NCBI GenBank assembly: GCA_034231615.1
Contig: CM067309.1
Span: 31,356,798-31,420,797 of the forward strand
DNA length: 64,000 nt
Direction: 5' to 3'
From: Meghimatium bilineatum
Lineage: Eukaryota > Mollusca > Gastropoda > Stylommatophora > Philomycidae
Shown here: positions 44,240 to 55,250 of the stretch, in pieces
Numbering within the stretch: position 1 is the stretch's first letter
Layout of the letters: every line of letters begins with the position of its first letter
The notes under the pieces: model-generated
What the model was told of the DNA's origin: nothing
Seen by the model: only the letters and a program-made list of their open reading frames with translations
Databases searched by the model: none
Program-made: the position numbers and the translations under genes

Positions 44240-44440
44240 ATTCATCAACACAAAATTACTACAAATATTTGACCAGACCCGACCCGAATAAGTTCTCAAT
44301 TTACGCATTCAAACACGACACATTGGTTTTCGCGACAACATGTATACAAAACTCAAGATTGGCTGCATATGGACAGGCATCTCACACGGCAGAACAAATA
44401 CTTAAAGAATGCCCCGCTGAGGTTCTCATACTATCATGTG
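44240..44440 (+). mobile_element. retrotransposon C-terminal Cys/His-like tail
   Basis: DPNKFSIYAFKHDT is followed by AYGQASHTAEQILKECP. The T-A-E-x-I-L-x-x-C-P motif is the conserved tail after RNase H in many LINEs, also at 51461-51730. The array at 43665-44216 lies between this and the RT fragment. Confidence 0.6.
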
Positions 44441-44460
44441 ATTTCCCACGTTTAGTACTA

Positions 44461-44575
44461 GTCAAAAACGTCGTCTGTCAATGTGTCTAGGTTGCAATTG
44501 TTTTATTCACTAATATAGCTAACACTTATACCTATTTCTGTTCATTTTGATTTTTGCCTTGTTTTACCGTAGCCC
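44461..44575 (+). mobile_element. Penelope-type terminal repeat, degenerate
   Basis: aaaaacgtcgtctgtcaatg followed by cctatttctgttcattttg and gccttgttttaccgtagccc in the family P order. Confidence 0.45.
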
Positions 44576-44688
44576 TGCAAGAAAAACTGTGGACTTCTGT
44601 ATGAGTTACAAAACAAGGGACAAACTACAGATATAGGTAGTACATTCCATTGGGGGGGGGGGAGAGAGAGAAAAGGAGCGTACTCTAT

Positions 44689-44872
44689 TCAGGACGTAGC
44701 CATCAACCCATCATTTATTTTGGCTGTAGTGATTTCTTGGCAATATAAATGCGTTCAGTAGTTTGCCATTACTTACTGAGCGTTCCGGATGCTCAAATGC
44801 CTGTGGCGGTGATCGAACTCGGTACTTTGGCCGTCACAGACGCGCTCTGTACCACTTCGCCACAGAGCCGGA
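44689..44872 (-). mobile_element. tRNA-headed SINE, family T2, best copy
   Basis: The minus strand starts ccggctctgtggcgaagtgg. Box A tggcgaagtgg and box B-like gagttcgatc are about 40 bases apart, and the body continues to ggttgatggctacgtcctga. The anticodon loop region is not tRNA-like enough for a functional tRNA. Confidence 0.9.
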
Positions 44873-45172
44873 GTATGAAAATGAAAGAAGAATGAAATTG
44901 ATGTGGACACTTACGGATGGGGAAAAAAAGACATATCTTGAAAGAAGTTAAATTAAAATGAAAACTGCTCAATCGCATCAGAAGTAGACATCATACACTC
45001 TTTAGATACACCTTGCCAAGAGTCAAATACAACATTGTGAAAACATGCACGTGGGACAGAAAGAGATAAGCAGAAGGAAAAAACCATGAGAAAAGATGGT
45101 AGAGAGCTTGGTAATGCCGAAAGGGTATTTTAAATGATAAGCAGTACAAAAGACGCGTGATTGTAAAACTTT

Positions 45173-45265
45173 TCGTTACTGCATGTTTTCCCGTTAAGAA
45201 GAGAAGGGAGGCTTTTAAGGCTGTGGAAATAAAGACCGCTTTGCCTTTGTATGATTGTGGACAGA
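45173..45265 (-). mobile_element. SINE, family T4, 3' part
   Basis: Complement of the 9700-9780 segment: cgttactgcatgttttcccg, gaagggaggcttttaaggct and gtggaaataaag. Confidence 0.75.
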
Positions 45266-45690
45266 CAGTGTTAACCAACGCTGTGTACTGTGTATAACAG
45301 CTTATAAAACCTATTACGAATTGACTATTGGTATCTCACGCGAGTACGCTGCGGCTAATCAATAGATAAAACTCAGGTGTGGGGACACAATCAAACTCAG
45401 GTGTGGGGACACAACCGATCCTGAAAATGCAACGGCAGTATCACAAGGCAAATGTAAAAATGAACGGGAACAGGTACAAGTGTTAGCAATATTTGTAAAT
45501 AAAACATTCTAGCAACGAAATACGCCGCATTCTAGCTGCTAGTATATTTTCAATACAAATATTGCTAATACTTTAATCTGTGGTTAATATCTGTTATCTT
45601 AATATTAGAAATGTCAAGATCAATTTAACTGTAGTATATCAGAAGATACACATCTGCTATTAGGACAGCCAGGCAAGCTTCAGTTTACTG
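45266..45690. other. no gene recognised; short duplication at 45375
   Basis: aactcaggtgtggggacaca occurs twice in tandem (about 45370-45415). Nothing else is recognised. Confidence 0.5.
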
Positions 45691-46100
45691 CCGGAGCCCG
45701 AGAGCATATGAAAACAATGGTAGAACTGCTAACTGTCACGTATGTCGTAAGAGGCGACGAGGGAAGTTTTGGGATAGAGGAGGATGTCCCATTCCAAAGA
45801 GCAGTATATCCAAACGTGGGGCCTACGCCCCACAGGAGGAGAGGGGGACACTTCAAGAGGGGGGGGGGGGATAATACAATTTTTAATATAAAAATATGTA
45901 TATGTTACATAGATAGGGAACATCCGAATTTAAGAAAGACTTGGGTGGGTCAACGTGACCATGAAGCCATGCTGAAACTGGGTGTGTCAGGCAGAAAGGC
46001 GCAGATATCACAACTAAGCTGTAAACCATGACACACCGGATTCCGTTCTCGAGGCTACATCGTGCGATTCTGCAGAAGTACGAGAACGAACGCAGAAGAA
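45691..46100 (+). mobile_element. SINE, family M, enlarged by a G-rich insertion
   Basis: Left part ccggagcccgagagcatatg..tgtcgtaagaggcgacgagg; right part gaagccatgctgaaactggg to gaacgaacgcagaagaa. Between them about 150 bp not belonging to the SINE contains gaggagaggggg and a G10 run. Confidence 0.75.
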
Positions 46101-46164
46101 TGGCATGAAGAAATTAAACAGCGCTCAACGAGGAAATAACACTGATAACATGGTGGAAAATTAA

Positions 46165-46221
46165 GTGTTTTTCTTCTCGTTCGTAGTTTAACAAGTCTAC
46201 ACAGTGAGTACGGCAAGTGTA
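46165..46221. mobile_element. 57-bp insertion with 10-bp TSD (copy of 38378-38434)
   Basis: Flanked exactly by ggaaaattaa at 46155-46164 and 46222-46231. Its complement ends actacgaacgagaagaaaaa, closely resembling the gaacgaacgcagaagaagaa tail of families M and S2, so it looks like a tiny or truncated retroposed unit. Confidence 0.8.
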
Positions 46222-46324
46222 GGAAAATTAACAGCTCAATCTCTGTAATACTACTCATATCACTACTCACATCAATGTGACCGTCAATGTTATTACTGTT
46301 AGCTTTCTGTTATATGTTTTAATT

Positions 46325-46430
46325 TTGTTTAAATTGTCTGTATTGATTAAGGCATTTTGGTCAAAACATCGATTTGTGTGTGTCATTATGTGTGTTATCT
46401 AGTATCAGCAAAACTTTGTTACCCTTTTCC
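46325..46430 (+). mobile_element. Penelope-type terminal core, degenerate
   Basis: gattaaggcattttggtcaa followed by aacatcgatttgtg repeats the gatgaaggc..gtcgaaac layout. Confidence 0.4.
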
Positions 46431-46826
46431 TGGATCAATCTCTGCAAACGAAGATATTAACTCTATCATAGAAATCATGAGATAATGTTGAATTAGCAAC
46501 ATAAATATTAGGAACAAGTAGAGTAACACACACACACTTAAGGTAATAGAAACTATGTCATGACAACAAACAAATCAAACAAGATTAAGAAGAAGGACCC
46601 TCAAATGGTAGGGCAATATAATGTGTATTTCAATATCATAAGAAAATAAGATAACCAAAAGATGCATAAGTAAAATTAACATGATATTGCCAGAAATTGA
46701 TAAAATGGTAACAACTTCAGGAAAACTAATCCAACAGTTGAAACTTGAAACTGCGTAATGAAGATTTGCTAATCAACAGGTAAAACACATAATAACACGT
46801 GCAAATCAGTTCGCACTGCTTGAGCC
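46431..46826. other. no recognised feature
   Basis: AT-rich. Possibly decayed upstream part of the following element. Confidence 0.4.
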
Positions 46827-47752
46827 TTCACAGATCAGTGCGCAGGTAAAACGATCATGGAGGAGAGTGGGGCCTTTGCTGTGACTACGAGTAGCATGAC
46901 AATGGAGATTATGACGGTGACCAGGACATTTGAGTGGGTAGGCACACAGAAAGTAATGCAGGTCTGCATCTTGAGTGACTATGAGTATGATTAGGAAGGT
47001 AACGCAGGTCTGCATCTTGAGTGACTCTATGAGTATGATTAGAAAGGTAACGCGGGCCTGCACCTTGAGTGACTCTATGAGTATGATTAGGAAGGTAACG
47101 CAGGTCTGCATCTTGAGTGACTATGAGTATGATTAGGAAGGTAACGCAGGTCTGCATCTTGAGTGACTCTATGAGTATGATTAGGAAGGTACAAGTGGCT
47201 CTCGTTCGCGAATATTGCATTGAGTCCTTGAGAAAGGCGGGGCTGAAAGTGGTTACATTTATTTTCGTGCCGGGACATGTAGGTGTTCGAGGCATTGAAA
47301 GGGCGGATCACCTGGTGTCATGCGCGATTGTGGCACAGGGCGATGGGGCAATGGATCGAGCTGATGTTTTCAACTCCATAAGAGATATAACACGCGAGAG
47401 TGAAACTAGTGTGGATAATGATTCTTTTTCAATGTCAAAGATTAAAGAACAGGGTTTGAAATGCGGTGCTGCTAAAAGTGAATATTTTGGAGGGCGCAGT
47501 AGAATGATTGTCAACCAGCAGAGGACAGATAGTGTAAGTAGAAGTGCAATGGCGGATACACTCAGGGAGAAATCGGAGCAACTATGGACGTGTCCAGTTT
47601 GCAGTGATGATGATCCGACGACTAACTACCTAACTAACAACTCAGTGGTACTATGTGTGTTTACAATGATTAACAAATTGTCATTACACTGTTCTAAGTG
47701 TCAAATGTTAGAGCAATTGCAAGGGACTGTAAAACTGCGAATATTATCCTGA
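46827..47752 (+). mobile_element. RNase H and C terminus of family G, near-intact
   Basis: FTDQCAGKTIMEESGAFAV (first Asp), SSMTMEIMTVTRTFEW (Glu), CILSDSMSMIRKV (Asp, five times in an array), then VREYCIESLRKAGLKVV, FIFVPGHVGVRGIERADHL (last Asp), DRADVFNSIRDITRES and the LWTCPVCSDDDP tail. From 47117 it stays open for 211 codons. All four catalytic acidic positions are present, but two 2-bp deletions in the array break the full frame. Confidence 0.9.
46958..47193. repeat. 48-bp array, 5 copies, repeating the RNase H active-site Asp
   Basis: Units begin gcaggtctgcatcttgagtg and are 48 bp (16 codons, QVCILSDSMSMIRKVT). Copies 1 and 4 lack two bases (46 bp) and so shift the frame. Positions: 46958, 47004, 47052, 47100, 47146. 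Confidence 0.96.
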
Positions 47753-48018
47753 CTATAATATATTAGAGAAAATATTGAGCTGGGCAACAGAAATTTAAAT
47801 ATTAAATATATATAAATATACAAATATGAATGGAGAAATTCTCGTGCATGAGATTAAAGAGGCAATACTTAATATTGAAATGCAAGAAATTTCCCCAGTA
47901 CGGATAACATTTCAGCAGAACTCTTGAAATATGGAGGAGTGAAGGTGGTAAATAATATGACTAACATTTGCCGGTATGGTTGGAGTAGAAATCAATAGTC
48001 AGCTTGTACACAATCACT

Positions 48019-48299
48019 TCTTATTCTGCGTTCGTTCTCAAACTCCTGCAGATTAGCAGGATGTAGTCCTGAGAATGGAATGCGTTGTGTCATGGTTTAC
48101 AGCATTGCTGCGATTTTTGCGCTTTCGGCCTGACACATCCGACTTCAGCATGGCTTTGAGTCACTGACACTGAGTCACTATATGGTATGGGACAGTCAAC
48201 TCCATCACATAACCTCTTTAGTCGCCTTTTACGATATGCGTGGAAGGTAAACAGTGTTGCTATTCTTTGCTCCCATTTCGGGCCCGGAACACACGGGCG
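48019..48299 (-). mobile_element. SINE, family M, full length
   Basis: Minus-strand copy from the tcttattctgcg tail complement to the cacacgggcg head. The flanks share aatcact (48012-48018 and again about 48304-48310), an eroded TSD. Confidence 0.92.
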
Positions 48300-48364
48300 A
48301 CAGAATCACTAATTTCAAAGAAAGAGAACTTGAAAGTGTGTACACATTAGTTTTATAATACTCA

Positions 48365-48665
48365 AATAAAGTGATGCTCAAAATAATTATGACCAGAATC
48401 AAGTACAAGACAGAAGAAAGTGCAGAATAACAAACTGGCTTCAGAGAAAACAGAAGCACAGTAGAGCAAATCTTCAACATCGGAATAAATCTTGAACAAC
48501 ATATTCGGTACCAGCAGGATTTAAAAACTAATTTCATCGACTTTACAGGGGCATTTGACCATGTCTGGCATAATAATCTCTAGCATAAACTGAGACAAAT
48601 TAATTTTGACACAGCCATCATAGACATCGTTGAACTACTTTACAGAAACGCAAGTCTTATCAAAT
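48365..48665 (+). mobile_element. LINE reverse transcriptase fragment (motif A region)
   Basis: KVMLKIIMTRIKYKTEESAE, a stop, QTGFRENRSTVEQIFNIGI, then LKTNFIDFTGAFDHVWHNNL (motif A with Asp) and FDTAIIDIVELLYRNASLI. Ends in a stop; motifs B and C are not found. Confidence 0.85.
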
Positions 48666-49079
48666 AATACAAATGTAGAGTTCTTTAATACACTAAAGGC
48701 GACGGTCTAGGTTGAAGTCTACCGAGTATGAAATAAAAACATGGGAAAATACTGTATTACAAATAAGAAACAAGAACTCTGTCACTGAAGATGATTGAGA
48801 ATCAAAGGCAACATGAAAAAAAACAACTCACGAGTAAACCACTGACAATGTATATGACTCGGATGCGCTTGTGTTCTACTTTTACTTTCACCGAATGTCA
48901 GTCAATACACGATATGTTTGTGGGCGTGATTATATTGCTATAATAATATTTGATAACACGACATGTCTTGATAGCACGACATTACCATGGTATGACACCA
49001 CGACATTACTATTACTGGCTAACTTAAACAGCCATGATATGATTGTAACATGATTATATTACTAACACCATTTCATATG
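48666..49079. other. no recognised feature
   Basis: AT-rich, with a loose repeat of gataacacgacat-like words at 48950-49010. Confidence 0.5.
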
Positions 49080-49270
49080 TCATGTGACGTATTCTTTCCA
49101 GAACGTCGTCTTCACAATGAACTCTCTGAACCCCTCTCTGTCTTGAGCGGTGCTGCTAGCACTTTCCAACGATGTATTCATGTTATCTTTAATGTCGTCA
49201 GTCCATCGTCTTCTTGGTCTGCCCTTTCTCCTCCTCCCAGGTACTCTGCCCTCCATTATTACCATCTGAT
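49080..49270 (-). mobile_element. LINE family C, C-terminal end
   Basis: Minus frame: MEGRVPGRRRKGRPRRRWTD then DDIKDNMNTSLESA and TAQDREGFREFIVKTTFWKE before the stop. Same end as 16250-16420 and 53695-54060. Confidence 0.85.
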
Positions 49271-49439
49271 AGCAAATGATATACACCCATGCTGTAACTG
49301 TGTATTTCTCTAATATTTCTCTAAAATACAATACCAGTTTCAGGGACTCAGTAAAGTAGTAGTTAAACTGTCCCCATTGTGATCAAGAGGTCGAGCCCAC
49401 ATCGGCGGCAGTAGTATATCTCTGTCCAGAATTACTTAG

Positions 49440-49650
49440 GACTTCATTTATTACCTTATTGATTATTGTCATGATTTCTGTTGATCAATATTTATATACT
49501 TGGAGTCGCATGTCAAAAATGGCCAAGGCTGGCCAATGAAATTCACGGAAATAATCAAAATGGGCGTTCTAGGTCATGTTTACGATTCCTGTGCACAGGT
49601 TTTATGAGTATAACCGACGGTCACGGATTGACAACTGGAGACAAATTGTT
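49440..49650. mobile_element. foldback/MITE-like sequence, relative of 38017-38246
   Basis: gattattgtcatgatttctg, atatttatatacttgg, ggccaatgaaattcacgg and aataatcaaaat repeat the central module of 38077-38155. gagtataaccgacggtcacg corresponds to its right arm. Confidence 0.55.
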
Positions 49651-49777
49651 TACAAAGTGGATGTCTTCGGAGATTTATTGGGGACTATAGCTTGAAGCTA
49701 CGGAATTACGTGCTACGATGAGTGGTACTCTTGCCACGCAACGTGTAGGTTTGTTGAGAGGGAATGAGTGTTTCAGT

Positions 49778-49778
<1 letters not shown>

Positions 49779-49806
<28 letters not shown>
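49779..49806. repeat. (CT)n microsatellite
   Basis: About 13 ct dinucleotides. A second (CT)n tract lies at 50499-50523. The Arg/Glu-rich minus frames across both are artefacts. Confidence 0.95.
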
Positions 49807-49813
<7 letters not shown>

Positions 49814-50057
49814 GTATGTGCGTGCGCGTGCATGAAAACCCCGCGTACAATAAAAACAACCCGCTTCGCATTTTAAGACCTTTGTGAAACGAGTTACAGA
49901 AATAAAGATGATCTTCTTTGAGAATAAAGAAATTAATGTCAAATATCGAAATAAAATCATTACAGCCCTTAGTAAACATCGAACAAGAAAAATATTTTTT
50001 AAAAAAGGTTCAAATGGCAATCAAATCCAGAACTGTCGGATAATTTGTATCTTACAA

Positions 50058-50139
50058 TTTGTACCTCTATTATACCATATCATTTTTAGATGAGTCCTGT
50101 ACCTCTATTATACCATATCATTTTTAGATGTGTCCTGTT
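50058..50139. repeat. ~40-bp tandem duplication
   Basis: Two copies of gtacctctattataccatat..catttttagatg plus a short spacer (agtcct / tgtcct). Confidence 0.9.
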
Positions 50140-50497
50140 AACAGAATTATTGTAAATCTTTCCCGTATCTTTTTTCCAAACACCGGCTTCAGTTTTTACA
50201 GCACATTTTCTGGTGCGTTTATTCTCACTATTACCGGTTAGTAGCCACAGCGCCAAGAAAGGAAAACTTACTTGGTGGTTTACAGTTAGGTTGTAATTTA
50301 TGTGCCTTTCACAACATAAGTAAAACCGTTGCTATTATAAGTTTACCACGTATACTCTCACTATTCTCTGTAGTATCCTTTTTTTTTCCTCTTCCTTTTC
50401 GCTTTAGTATAGTGGCTCCACGGGAAGTGAATATCATTGTAGCCAACCTTCGATGCGGAGACGACACCTAATAATGTCTCTATATTTATATATGCTA

Positions 50498-50528
<31 letters not shown>

Positions 50529-50544
50529 ATTTATAGTATACATG
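50140..50544. other. no recognised feature
   Basis: AT-rich except for the (CT)n tract near 50500. An isolated caaccttcgatgcggagacg (about 50447) resembles the last bases of family A in plus orientation. Confidence 0.45.
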
Positions 50545-51103
50545 AGGAAAATAGTAACATCTAAACAAATTACAAACAAGTTCAAAATCAAAATTATAAA
50601 ATGCTGCATCTATTCTATGTATTTTGTTCTGCATTGTTGTACATCTATTCGGTATGGATCAGAAACATGGACAATAAATAAACAATTAGAAGACAGAATT
50701 GATACCTTTGAGATGTGGGTATATAGGAGAACAGGGAGACCATCATGGAAAGAGAAGAAAACAAATAAAGAGGTGCTAAAGACACTAAATATGAACAAAT
50801 AAAGAGGTGCTAAAGACACTAAATATGAACAAAGAACTACTAAGAGAAATAAAGATCAGGCAAATAAAATATGTTGGGACACATTAAAAGACATGACATC
50901 TTATTGAAGACCTTACTAGAGGGTAAATTCAAAGGGAAGCGAGCAAGAGGTAGACAGAGATACAAGTAGGAGAGTAACATCACAAGGTGGATAGGCTACA
51001 GTCCAGCAGAGTGCACCACCAAGACAAGAGACAGGGGATGTTGAAGATCTATTGCAGCCAACCTTCGTTGCGGAGACGGCACTTTATGATGATGATAATG
51101 ATG
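50545..51103 (+). mobile_element. LINE family A, C-terminal end with (TGA)n tail
   Basis: ISKQITNKFKIKIIKCCIYS, IRYGSETWTINKQLEDRID, TFEMWVYRRTGRPSWKEK, then after a stop KELLREIKIRQIKY and the cgttgcggagacggcacttt end. A 34-bp stretch (aaataaagaggtgctaaaga..) is duplicated in tandem at 50762-50829 and introduces the stop. Confidence 0.87.
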
Positions 51104-51460
51104 TGTTCAGGTAGAGTTTGTTGTAGAATGAATCAGTCAATGTAAAGTTGTATTGACCTTTCCTTTACCTGTTCACCGCTTGTGTTCTAATTTGTCCCAT
51201 AAAATTGTTTCTAACGTTCTTGCAACTTTGCGCAATGTTGACGACCTTTATGCAATTCGGTTTACAACAACATTAACCCACCAATTGTGGTCAATTGACA
51301 ATAAAAGTCTTTCATGTATACATCTTTGTATGTCAGGGGTGGTTTGTCTCGAACAGTTATCTCTTCCAAATGCTGGCTAAACAATATCTGCTGTTGGTGC
51401 CCCGGTTGTTTCTCACATTCGCACAGATCTTCTTTTTCTTCATCGTTTTTCCGTCAGATA
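51104..51460. other. no recognised feature
   Basis: Probably contains the remainder of the minus-strand element that follows, but no motif could be read. Confidence 0.4.
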
Positions 51461-51730
51461 TCAGGTTACAGCACCAATAGCTTCAATGAATTGTGTGATT
51501 CGCTTCAGGTCATCCATGGTACCCCTCAAGTCTGGAAGCAGTGCCGTCTCAGTAGGCCATATTTTCTCCCTCTCTTCTTGGTAGAGTTGACAGGCATGAA
51601 GAATGTGTTCTGCAGTCTCTGGGCTCAGTCCACAGTTGCACAGGTCTGTCTCACCAATCTTCAGCTTTCGGAACATGTGACTTCTCAGTCTATTGTGGCC
51701 AGTTCATAGTCTGAAGATGATGGTCATTTG
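51461..51730 (-). mobile_element. LINE C-terminal tail with Cys/His motif
   Basis: The minus strand reads LRSHMFRKLKIGETDLCNCG and LSPETAEHILHACQLYQEER, the R-G-H-x-x-L ... C-x-CG ... TAEH-L--C signature that follows RNase H in Jockey/I-type elements. It ends DDLKRITQFIEAIGAVT before a stop. Confidence 0.82.
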
Positions 51731-52369
51731 ATCTTTTGTTTCGTGCGTGACATTTGATGGTAGGGGTCATTTGGTTCTGCAGTTGTCTAATGCTGACTCA
51801 GTATTCATATAATTGATGGTAATTATGCCCAGTTGCAGAACTTCTGGGGTTTTTTGTGTGTGTGATCTTGTCATGACACTTGATGTTCATTATGTTACGA
51901 AGACAATAAATGTGAATATATTGACTCTTTCCTCATTTCACGATTATGTCCATGTTCCTGAGCCGTATATAATACATTTGTGAGAACTGGTAAATGTATA
52001 TCTTCGTGTGCAATATTAGTTTTATGCTTTTTTACGCTCTCCTTGACAATCTGCCAAACGTATCAACCAAACATCATATCCGTGCATTGATATTTTCACC
52101 TAATGATAGGTTGTGCCAGTACAACCAATGTAGCAGAATATTTGTACTTGGTCACAATGATATGTGTTGGTACAGCAACTTCTTGACATAAACTAGTCTT
52201 TGTTCCTTCTGCGCCGAAAACGGTACACAGGACAGAAACCAGAGCTCTTTAGTTCCATCGATGTGATGCTACTGTGTGTAATTCATGTATGCCGTTGAGA
52301 CCCATAGTCATATAAAAAAGGAAAAAAAGAGTGAAAATAAATGGATATAACGAATAACTTCACCCAAAA
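51731..52369. other. no recognised feature
   Basis: May hold decayed upstream parts of the element on the minus strand. No readable motif. Confidence 0.4.
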
Positions 52370-52800
52370 ATCAAGATGGAAATCATAAGACAGAAAATAT
52401 CTACAATTTTTATACAAACACTCTGTTATCAATGTGAAACATGGTCTTTAACAGCCTCGCAACAGATGAAAATCGTTACACGTGAAATGAAATTCTGAGA
52501 CAAGCTGCAATGGTTACTAAACTAGATAAAATAAGAAACGAAAAAAAAAATAGGAAAAAAGTTATATAATGTCATGTATTGAACATAGAAAGACAGGAAG
52601 TAAAACGGTTCGGTCACCTTATGAGACTGAACCTAAAACATGTACCAATAAGAAAATATAAAGAATATCAAGATATAGAGCCAAAGAAAGACCAAGAAAC
52701 GATGTATAGAAAACAGCAAAAAACATGGACTGAACCATGGCGATACGTCTGGCCTTGGGACAACAACTAAGTTTCCCAACCCTACGCGGCAAGTGTGGAT
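52370..52800 (+). mobile_element. non-LTR retrotransposon C-terminal fragment (family J)
   Basis: TLCYQCETWSLTASQQMKIV, then VKRFGHLMRLNLKHVPIRKY and QETMYRKQQKTWTEPWRYVW. Aligns with the minus-strand 4075-4500 copy. Frame shifts are present. Confidence 0.75.
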
Positions 52801-53177
52801 AAGATCAACTATCATTCACCTGGGGAAAGACAATATAACGGATATATGAATGAACAATTCATACCAGAAATCTTGTTGGCCGTCTGTTAACACTGAAGAT
52901 TGATAACTTCACTTACAGCTCCCCATTAACTGACATGTGCGTGACATAAAACTTGAATCAATTGTCCCCCACCGTGTCTATTTCCAGGCTAGTTTGAGTG
53001 GCTCGAATATTAGTTGTCACGGCAACAGCAGGGTCACCAAACCCACAAAAGAAGTTTTTGTATACTTCAATGGCTAAATCTAAAGAGACAACTGACATCA
53101 TGAAAGCCATCACTGACTTATCAATAACCTCGAGTGGGAACTCTGGAATACAATGCCGGTTATTAATAATCTGCGAC
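52801..53177. other. no recognised feature
   Basis: Frames 52958-53249 on either strand show no domain; the plus one runs into the SINE. Confidence 0.45.
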
Positions 53178-53451
53178 GCCCGTGTGTTGACCTGGCCCGA
53201 AAGAGGAGCAAAGAATAGCAACACTCTTTACCTTCCAAGCATGTCGTAAAATGCGACTAAGGAGGTTATGGAATGGAGTTGGCTGTCCCATCACATATAG
53301 GGTCAGTGACACAAAGCCATGCTGAAGTCGGATGTGTCAGACCGAAAGGCGCAGATATCGCAGCAATGCTGTAAACCATGACACAACGCATTCCCTTCTC
53401 CGGACTACATCCTGCTAATCTGCAGGAGTTTGAAAACGAACGAAGAAGAAG
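53178..53451 (+). mobile_element. SINE, family M, full length with TSD
   Basis: From cgcccgtgtgttgacctggc to the GAA tail. Flanking aatctgcga and aatctgcaa (53452-53460). Confidence 0.94.
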
Positions 53452-53694
53452 AATCTGCAACAACATCCGACGACAGCACTACTGTTCATTTCTTTCGACT
53501 GTCTAAACGTACATTCTGTTCTGGACACACTGCCATTTAGAATTGTAATCTTCAAACTAATTACAAACACATTTGAAACATGTTCTTCAGGTGTAGCAAT
53601 GTTTTAGGAATTCTGTTGTAACTATTCTTCATATCACAGAGACATTTTCATTATGGCAACATGGTATCTTAGGGTGACTACCATCAATCATCAT

Positions 53695-54060
53695 CATCAA
53701 GTGGCATATTCTTTCCAGAACGTAGTCTTTCCTATGGATCTCTTGAATTCTCCACGGTCTTGAGCAAGTTGCCCTGCCTCTTCCAGTGACATGCGCAGGC
53801 ATTCCTGAATGTCGTTTGTCCAACATAAGACTTTTTTGTCCAACTTTTGTCCAACACTTGGGCGGCCTTTGTCTCTGTTGCCTTCTATCCTCTCCTCCAG
53901 TAACACTCTCTCTCCATGCCGTTGTGTCTCTTAATGTGACCGGAAAAAAACTAGCTTTTTCTTTAATATGGTGTTCAGAACCCAGCCTTCCTGAACGCCA
54001 ATTGTTCGTAACACCTCCTGGTTTGTTTTCATTGCTGTCCATGATATTCTCAAAAACTTT
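53695..54060 (-). mobile_element. LINE family C, C-terminal end with (TGA)n tail
   Basis: The minus strand reads FLRISWTAMKTNQEVLRTIG, LLEERIEGNRDKGRPSVGQK, WTNDIQECLRMSLEEAGQ and LAQDRGEFKRSIGKTTFW before the stop. A degenerate repeat of CWTKVGQK/LDKKVLCWTN within it reflects a small local duplication. Confidence 0.85.
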
Positions 54061-54424
54061 GCCAACTCATGATATGTATGTTCTTTCGATGTCCTTCTTA
54101 AAAAAAAAAAAGATCCTAGAAAAATTAGCACAGACGAGACTACCCACATTTCATATCATTATATGGCTTCTTATGTGCAAAATCTTTTCAGGTAGGTCTT
54201 CATACTATGTGCCCAAACAACAGCTTTTCAAGATATTTTCTTCCATTTTTTTGGTTAAAATATCGCCTCACTAGTGACTCGAACCTAATACCTCCCTGGT
54301 GGCAGTTCAGTATCGAATCTCAGAGCAAGAATGAGCTCTTTCAAATAAAGGTCTATCATAGCCACCACCAGACTAGATAGGCACATGCCACGAAGACAGA
54401 TCAAACTGATGGAATAACACGGAT
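54061..54424. other. no recognised feature
   Basis: A gactcgaacctaatacctcc phrase at 54278 may be a decayed tRNA-like head; not enough to call. Confidence 0.35.
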
Positions 54425-54520
54425 ATTGAAGCCATGCTGCAAACCATGACGCATTCCTTTCTCTGAACTACATCCTTTTTTCGAACCAGCAAGAGTGAGA
54501 ACTAATACTGAAGAATTATT
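54425..54520 (+). mobile_element. SINE M/S2-type 3' fragment, degenerate
   Basis: gaagccatgctgcaaaccat, gacgcattcctttctctgaa and agagtgagaac..actgaagaa keep the order of the shared tail. Confidence 0.5.
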
Positions 54521-54879
54521 TACCTATACACAGACTTCATCACGCATTTATACACACACAAGCACATAAATAAAATAAACATGTTACATGATATAAAACT
54601 AAGATAACTGACGGAGACTGTATAGTATCCACAACAATTACTAGTGACAGATGGTTCAGCCACATGTTTCATATATTTGTTAATAATCCCTGCGATATGT
54701 TATGTAGCTAATTTATGTTTTAAAAGCAATTTGATGAATTTAGTTACAAGTTTCAACCAAGTAATCAACGAAGTCAGCGTCTCGGATAACGTGTTTTCAT
54801 TAGAACACAACTTTCATACACACAACTGCTAAAATGTGTAATAGCAAAGTAATGGTGATGTATAAAAACTACTATGCAG
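54521..54879. other. no recognised feature
   Basis: AT-rich, no motif recognised. Confidence 0.5.
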
Positions 54880-55250
54880 ATTTCAATCAATCAAATAATC
54901 AATCAAGTGACATGCCGAATGACGCAGGCGTTCATGCTTCTCCACAACTCTCTGTCTCTTGTGTTGTTAATAAGTTCAGTTGGTGATTTCTTTTCGTGCA
55001 ACAGTGACAACCCATCCAGAAACATTTCTCTTTTTCTTCCTCTGTCTCTTCTCCCATTGATCCTTCCGGTGGTTACTAAATATTTAAGTTTTACTTTTCT
55101 CATCACATGCCCTAAAAATCTTGATTGCCTGTTTCTAATTTTCGCTATAATTTGTCGTTTTACTCCAGCATGTCTAAGAACTACTACATTAATTTTCTTG
55201 GCTGTCCATAGACTTTTTATCATTCCACATCTAAACCCCCACAACTAAAA
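54880..55250 (-). mobile_element. LINE family B, C-terminal end
   Basis: The longest open copy of this end: WTAKKINVVVLRHAGVKRQI, RQSRFLGHVMRKVKLKYLV, TTGRINGRRDRGRKREMFL, NNTRDRELWRSMNACVIRHV then a stop and a (TTGA)n tail on the minus strand. 113 codons without a break, so relatively young. Confidence 0.88.

Noticed and set aside
49773..50020. Arg/Glu-rich minus frames as a nuclear or coiled-coil protein
   Set aside because: The charged stretch is the translation of a (CT)n microsatellite; the same artefact occurs at 50361-50634.
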